Shown piece after piece: positions 61,489-64,000 of a stretch of 64,000 bases of DNA. The notes under the pieces were generated by a model. That model had not been told where the DNA came from. It worked only from the letters and a program-made list of their open reading frames with translations, and searched no databases. The position numbers were made by a program, and so were the translations under genes. How positions within the stretch are numbered: position 1 is the first letter of the stretch; each line of letters starts with the position of its first letter. This DNA is from Novosphingobium flavum (GTDB lineage Bacteria > Pseudomonadota > Alphaproteobacteria > Sphingomonadales > Sphingomonadaceae): positions 124,001 to 188,000 of the forward strand of contig NZ_JACLAW010000009.1 in the NCBI RefSeq assembly GCF_014230315.1, given 5' to 3'.

Positions 61489-61628
61489 TTTCGCTTTGCG
61501 TGGCATTGCAGAACCGATTCTGCCCCGCAATGCGGGAAAGCAATGTAATATAAGGCAAACCTAAATTAGCTTGAGTAAGCAGAAATCTGCGGTAACCATG
61601 TTGCAAAATAAAAGCATGGAGTGGGGTC

Positions 61629-61769
61629 GTGGACAGGATATTTTCGCGCGTCAGGTTGGCAATCAATCACCGTCGCAAATTCAAGCAGCATCTTGAGCAG
61701 TTGAAGCGGCAGCCCTCGCGCGAGATCGGGCACGGCTTCCAGTTGAGATCAACGCAGCATTCGCACTGA
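61629..61769 (+). CDS. Candidate 46-residue DUF1127-like protein
   Basis: A GTG start with GGAG 7 bases upstream opens a 46-codon basic frame ending at TGA 61769. Its centre RRKFKQHLEQLKRQPSREIG aligns with the DUF1127 core L-x2-L-x7-D/E-I-G in exact spacing (Leu22, Leu25, Glu32, Ile33, Gly34). DUF1127 proteins are small, Arg-rich and often regulate phosphate or RNA metabolism in alphaproteobacteria. An AT-rich, promoter-like stretch lies just upstream (61540-61615). The missing Trp and low similarity make this tentative. Confidence 0.45.
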   Translation: MDRIFSRVRLAINHRRKFKQHLEQLKRQPSREIGHGFQLRSTQHSH

Positions 61770-61792
61770 CGGGCGAACACCGCTGGAACGCA

Positions 61793-61831
61793 GGAAGGGC
61801 GCCGACGCGATAACCGCGTCGGCGCCCTTCC
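61793..61831. terminator. Bidirectional hairpin between the small ORF and lpdA
   Basis: A perfect 17-bp stem (GGAAGGGCGCCGACGCG/CGCGTCGGCGCCCTTCC) with loop ATAAC lies 58 bp beyond the lpdA stop. No T run follows on either strand, but the stem is very stable. It should stop or protect transcripts from both sides. Confidence 0.7.
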
Positions 61832-61889
61832 CCCATGTTCATTCCCGATTGGGTTCCCGCCCGAGCATTTGCCGGGCGGGTCGCCGGGA

Positions 61890-63302
61890 TCAGATGTGCA
61901 GCGCGCGGCCGTAGGCAGCGAGCGTGGCTTCGTGCATCATTTCCGACAGGGTAGGATGCGGGAATACCGTGTTCATCAGTTCGGTCTCGGTCGTTTCAAG
62001 CGTCTTGCCGACGACGTAGCCCTGGATCAGTTCGGTCACTTCCGCGCCGATCATGTGGGCACCGAGCAGTTCGCCAGTCTTCGCGTCGAACACGGTCTTG
62101 ATGAAGCCTTCGGCCTCGCCCAGCGCGATCGCCTTGCCGTTGCCGATGAACGGGAAGGTTCCGGCCTTGACCGCGTAGCCCGCTTCCTTGGCCTTGCCCT
62201 CGGTCAGGCCGACGCTGGCGACCTGCGGGTGGCAATAGGTGCAGCCCGGGATGTTGGCGCGGTCGAGCGGATGCGGGTGGACGTCCTTGTTGCCCAGTTC
62301 CTTGGCGATCGCCTCGGCCGTGGTGACGCCTTCATGGCTCGCCTTGTGGGCAAGCCATGGCCCCGGGGTGCAATCGCCGATCGCCCAGACGCCCTTGGCG
62401 GCGGTGCGGCCATAGGGATCGACCGGGATGATCCCGCGTTCGAGCGTGATGCCCTGGGCTTCCAGCCCGACGTTCTCGGTGTTGGCAACGATGCCGACCG
62501 CGACGATGACGTGGCTGAACTCGCTCTCGCTGACTGTGCCGTCCTTGGCCTTGAGCTTGGCCTTGACGCCATTGGCACCGACCGAGATCGCCTCGACCCC
62601 GGCGCCGGTCATGATCGTCATGCCCTGCTTCTTGAGTGCCTTTTCGAGGAAGGCCGAAACGTCGGCGTCTTCCACCGGCACGATCCGGTCCATCATCTCG
62701 ACCACGGTGACGTCAGAACCCATGTCGTTATAGAAGCTGGCGAATTCGATGCCGATCGCGCCCGAGCCGATGACCAGCAGCTTGCTGGGCATTTCCTTGG
62801 GCGTCATCGCGTGGCGGTAGGTCCAGACCCGGTTGCCGTCAGCCGGGGCGAAGGGCAGGTCGCGGGCGCGCGCGCCGGTGGCGACGATGATGTGCTTGGC
62901 GCTGATCGTTTCAGTGCCCTTGTCGCCCTTCACCTCGAGCTTGCCGCCGCCCTTGAGCGTGCCGACGCCCATGTGCACGGCGATCTTGTTCTTCTTCATC
63001 AGGTGCGTGACGCCCTGATTGAGCTGCTTGGCCACGCCGCGCGAACGGGCGACCACGGCGTTCAGGTCGGCGGTGATCTTTTCCGCGGCCAGGCCATAGT
63101 CCTTGGCGTGGTTCATGTAGTGGAAGATCTCGGCCGAGCGCAGCAGGGCCTTGGTCGGGATGCAGCCCCAGTTGAGGCAGATGCCGCCGAGGTTCTCGCG
63201 CTCCACGATCGCGGTCTTCAGGCCGAGCTGCGCACAGCGGATGGCGGATACATAGCCGCCGGGGCCCGAACCGAGAACGATCACGTCATAGCTGTCAGCC
63301 AC
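61890..63302 (-). CDS. lpdA: Dihydrolipoyl dehydrogenase (E3)
   Basis: LpdA reoxidises lipoyl groups of 2-oxoacid dehydrogenase complexes with NAD+. The 470-residue flavoprotein has the FAD motif DVIVLGSGPGGYVSAIRCAQ, the redox disulfide NLGGICLNWGCIPTKALL (near 40-49), the NAD motif VIGSGAIGIEFASFYNDMG and the C-terminal HPHPTLSEMMHE with the catalytic His-Glu. It lies 5 bp after the thioesterase gene and shares a transcript with pdhC. Since pdhAB are about 40 kb away, this is the E2-E3 cluster. Confidence 0.97.
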   Translation of the reverse strand: MADSYDVIVLGSGPGGYVSAIRCAQLGLKTAIVERENLGGICLNWGCIPTKALLRSAEIFHYMNHAKDYGLAAEKITADLNAVVARSRGVAKQLNQGVTHLMKKNKIAVHMGVGTLKGGGKLEVKGDKGTETISAKHIIVATGARARDLPFAPADGNRVWTYRHAMTPKEMPSKLLVIGSGAIGIEFASFYNDMGSDVTVVEMMDRIVPVEDADVSAFLEKALKKQGMTIMTGAGVEAISVGANGVKAKLKAKDGTVSESEFSHVIVAVGIVANTENVGLEAQGITLERGIIPVDPYGRTAAKGVWAIGDCTPGPWLAHKASHEGVTTAEAIAKELGNKDVHPHPLDRANIPGCTYCHPQVASVGLTEGKAKEAGYAVKAGTFPFIGNGKAIALGEAEGFIKTVFDAKTGELLGAHMIGAEVTELIQGYVVGKTLETTETELMNTVFPHPTLSEMMHEATLAAYGRALHI

Positions 63303-63307
63303 TTGAA

Positions 63308-63703
63308 CTACTCCTGTCCGACCGGACGGGGCCGGTTGTCCTCGTCCACCGCGACGAAAGTGAAAGTCGCTTCCGTCACCTTGTTTGCAATTTCCTGGTG
63401 GCGGGGGCGCCGCCAGGCTTCGATGCCGATCACCAGCGAGGTCCGCCCGACCTTGCGCAGTTCACCGTAGACCGAGACTTCGTCGCCGATCTTGACCGGC
63501 GAGTGGAACTGCATCCCGTCCATCGCCACGGTAACCGCGCGGCCGTGGGACCGGCGCGCGGCGATCAGCCCCGCACCCATGTCCATCAGGCTCATCAGCC
63601 AGCCGCCGAAGATATCCCCGTAGGCATTCGCATCAGCCGGCATGGCGGTGACGCGGATGACCGGCTCCTGCGGCGGGCGCTGGGCTGACGACGTGTCCGA
63701 CAC
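63308..63703 (-). CDS. Hotdog-fold acyl-CoA thioesterase (YciA-like)
   Basis: This 131-residue enzyme hydrolyses acyl-CoA thioesters. The hotdog signature is GGWLMSLMDMGAGLIAARRSHG followed by VTVAMDGMQFHSPVKIGDEV, with MD in place of the catalytic Asp region. The C-terminal VTEATFTFVAVDEDNRPRPV is typical. The GTG at 63703 was chosen because it starts 4 bp after the pdhC stop and keeps the usual N-terminal length. It sits between pdhC and lpdA, so it may drain excess acetyl- or acyl-CoA, which is inference. Confidence 0.88.
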   Translation of the reverse strand: MSDTSSAQRPPQEPVIRVTAMPADANAYGDIFGGWLMSLMDMGAGLIAARRSHGRAVTVAMDGMQFHSPVKIGDEVSVYGELRKVGRTSLVIGIEAWRRPRHQEIANKVTEATFTFVAVDEDNRPRPVGQE

Positions 63704-63707
63704 CGGA

Positions 63708-64000
63708 TCAGGCCACCAGGGCGAGCGGGTTTTCAACCAGTTCGCGGAAGACGGCCATCAGCTTGGCACCGTCTGCCCCGTCGATTGCGCGGTGATCGAA
63801 GCTGCCGGTCACGGTCATCACGTCGGCCACGCCGAGCGTACCGTCAGCCATGACCCAAGGGCGCTTCTCGCCCGCGCCGACCGCCAGGATCATGCCCTGC
63901 GGCGGGTTGATCACGGCGAGGAACTGCTTGATCCCCATCATCCCCATGTTGGAGATCGAAGCCGTACCGCCCTGATATTCGCCGGGCTGGAGCTTGCCTT
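63708..64000 (-). CDS. pdhC: Pyruvate dehydrogenase E2 (PdhC), 5' end cut off
   Basis: This is the C-terminal 97 residues of dihydrolipoamide acetyltransferase, cut by the right edge of the window. The part seen contains YQGGTASISNMGMMGIKQFLAVINPPQG and the catalytic GSFDHRAIDGADGAKLM (His and Asp of the HxxxDG motif) ending FRELVENPLALVA. It transfers acetyl groups from the lipoyl arm to CoA. The neighbours are the thioesterase and lpdA, with pdhAB at 21-23 kb. Confidence 0.96.
   Translation of the reverse strand, partial: GKLQPGEYQGGTASISNMGMMGIKQFLAVINPPQGMILAVGAGEKRPWVMADGTLGVADVMTVTGSFDHRAIDGADGAKLMAVFRELVENPLALVA

Overview
The window is a gene-dense, high-GC chromosomal segment from an alphaproteobacterium, most likely a sphingomonad (Sphingomonadales; Novosphingobium- or Sphingobium-like). 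The evidence is gene content and order: dusB-ntrB-ntrC-ntrY-ntrX-hfq-hflX-mazG, ftsB-pdhA-pdhB with a lipoyl domain on PdhB, a fused ispDF, and a two-domain Hfq. There is no integrase, transposase, CRISPR array, plasmid gene or rRNA. Almost everything is core chromosome, with small accessory patches at 10.7-14.4 kb, 46.8-48.9 kb and 57.5-61.8 kb.

Layout. 0-3 kb (minus): the 5' part of trpE behind a PpiD-like periplasmic folding factor. 3.2-6.4 kb (plus): tpiA, secG, pyrG, closed by a strong terminator. 6.8-7.4 kb (minus): a small heat-shock protein whose leader ends in a ROSE-type RNA thermometer. 7.5-11.5 kb: grxC, a nitrilase-family amidase and DUF1178 packed together, tRNA-Arg(CCU), a YciI protein, pyrC and a DUF2334 deacetylase. 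11.7-14.4 kb: an unknown polytopic membrane protein, DUF2141 and a GT4-type glycosyltransferase, probably an envelope glycan or glycolipid module. 14.6-20.4 kb: a tripartite RND efflux operon without a local regulator. 20.5-24.6 kb: ftsB, pdhA, pdhB, a phytoene-synthase-like (NDUFAF6-like) gene without an obvious start codon, and an EF-hand protein. 24.5-32.7 kb: trmFO, an FAH hydrolase, a gyrA-DUF952-DUF1289 operon, an exported repeat protein and a beta-carbonic anhydrase. 32.8-36.4 kb: lipA, a COQ10/RatA START protein, pncC, a periplasmic unknown and ispDF.

36.5-46.7 kb is the nitrogen and riboregulation block: dusB, NtrB/NtrC, NtrY/NtrX, Hfq, HflX and MazG. The Hfq is a tandem fusion of two Sm domains with an exact 80-residue period, and the second copy has lost rim and distal-face residues. 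This is the most striking feature in the window. 46.8-48.9 kb carries divergent pobR and pobA for 4-hydroxybenzoate catabolism. 49.1-57.2 kb is one long minus-strand run (mltB, rlpA-like, dacC, tmk, holB, metG, tatD, an MBL hydrolase and a tiny membrane protein), mostly with overlapping stops and starts. The RlpA-like protein seems to have lost its catalytic Asp. After tRNA-Ser(UGA) come a GH43 glycosidase, a subclass-B3-like exported metallo-hydrolase, an orphan HWE-type histidine kinase and a 46-codon DUF1127-like ORF. The window ends in the second pyruvate dehydrogenase cluster (pdhC, thioesterase, lpdA; minus strand), about 40 kb from pdhAB.

Several genes are too short to be found by ordinary length cut-offs (DUF1289, 58 aa; the DUF1127-like ORF, 46 aa; the 61-aa membrane protein). 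Two genes (phytoene-synthase-like and hflX) have coding-like sequence upstream of their first ATG/GTG/TTG. All family assignments come from reading motifs in the translated sequence; no database search was run.
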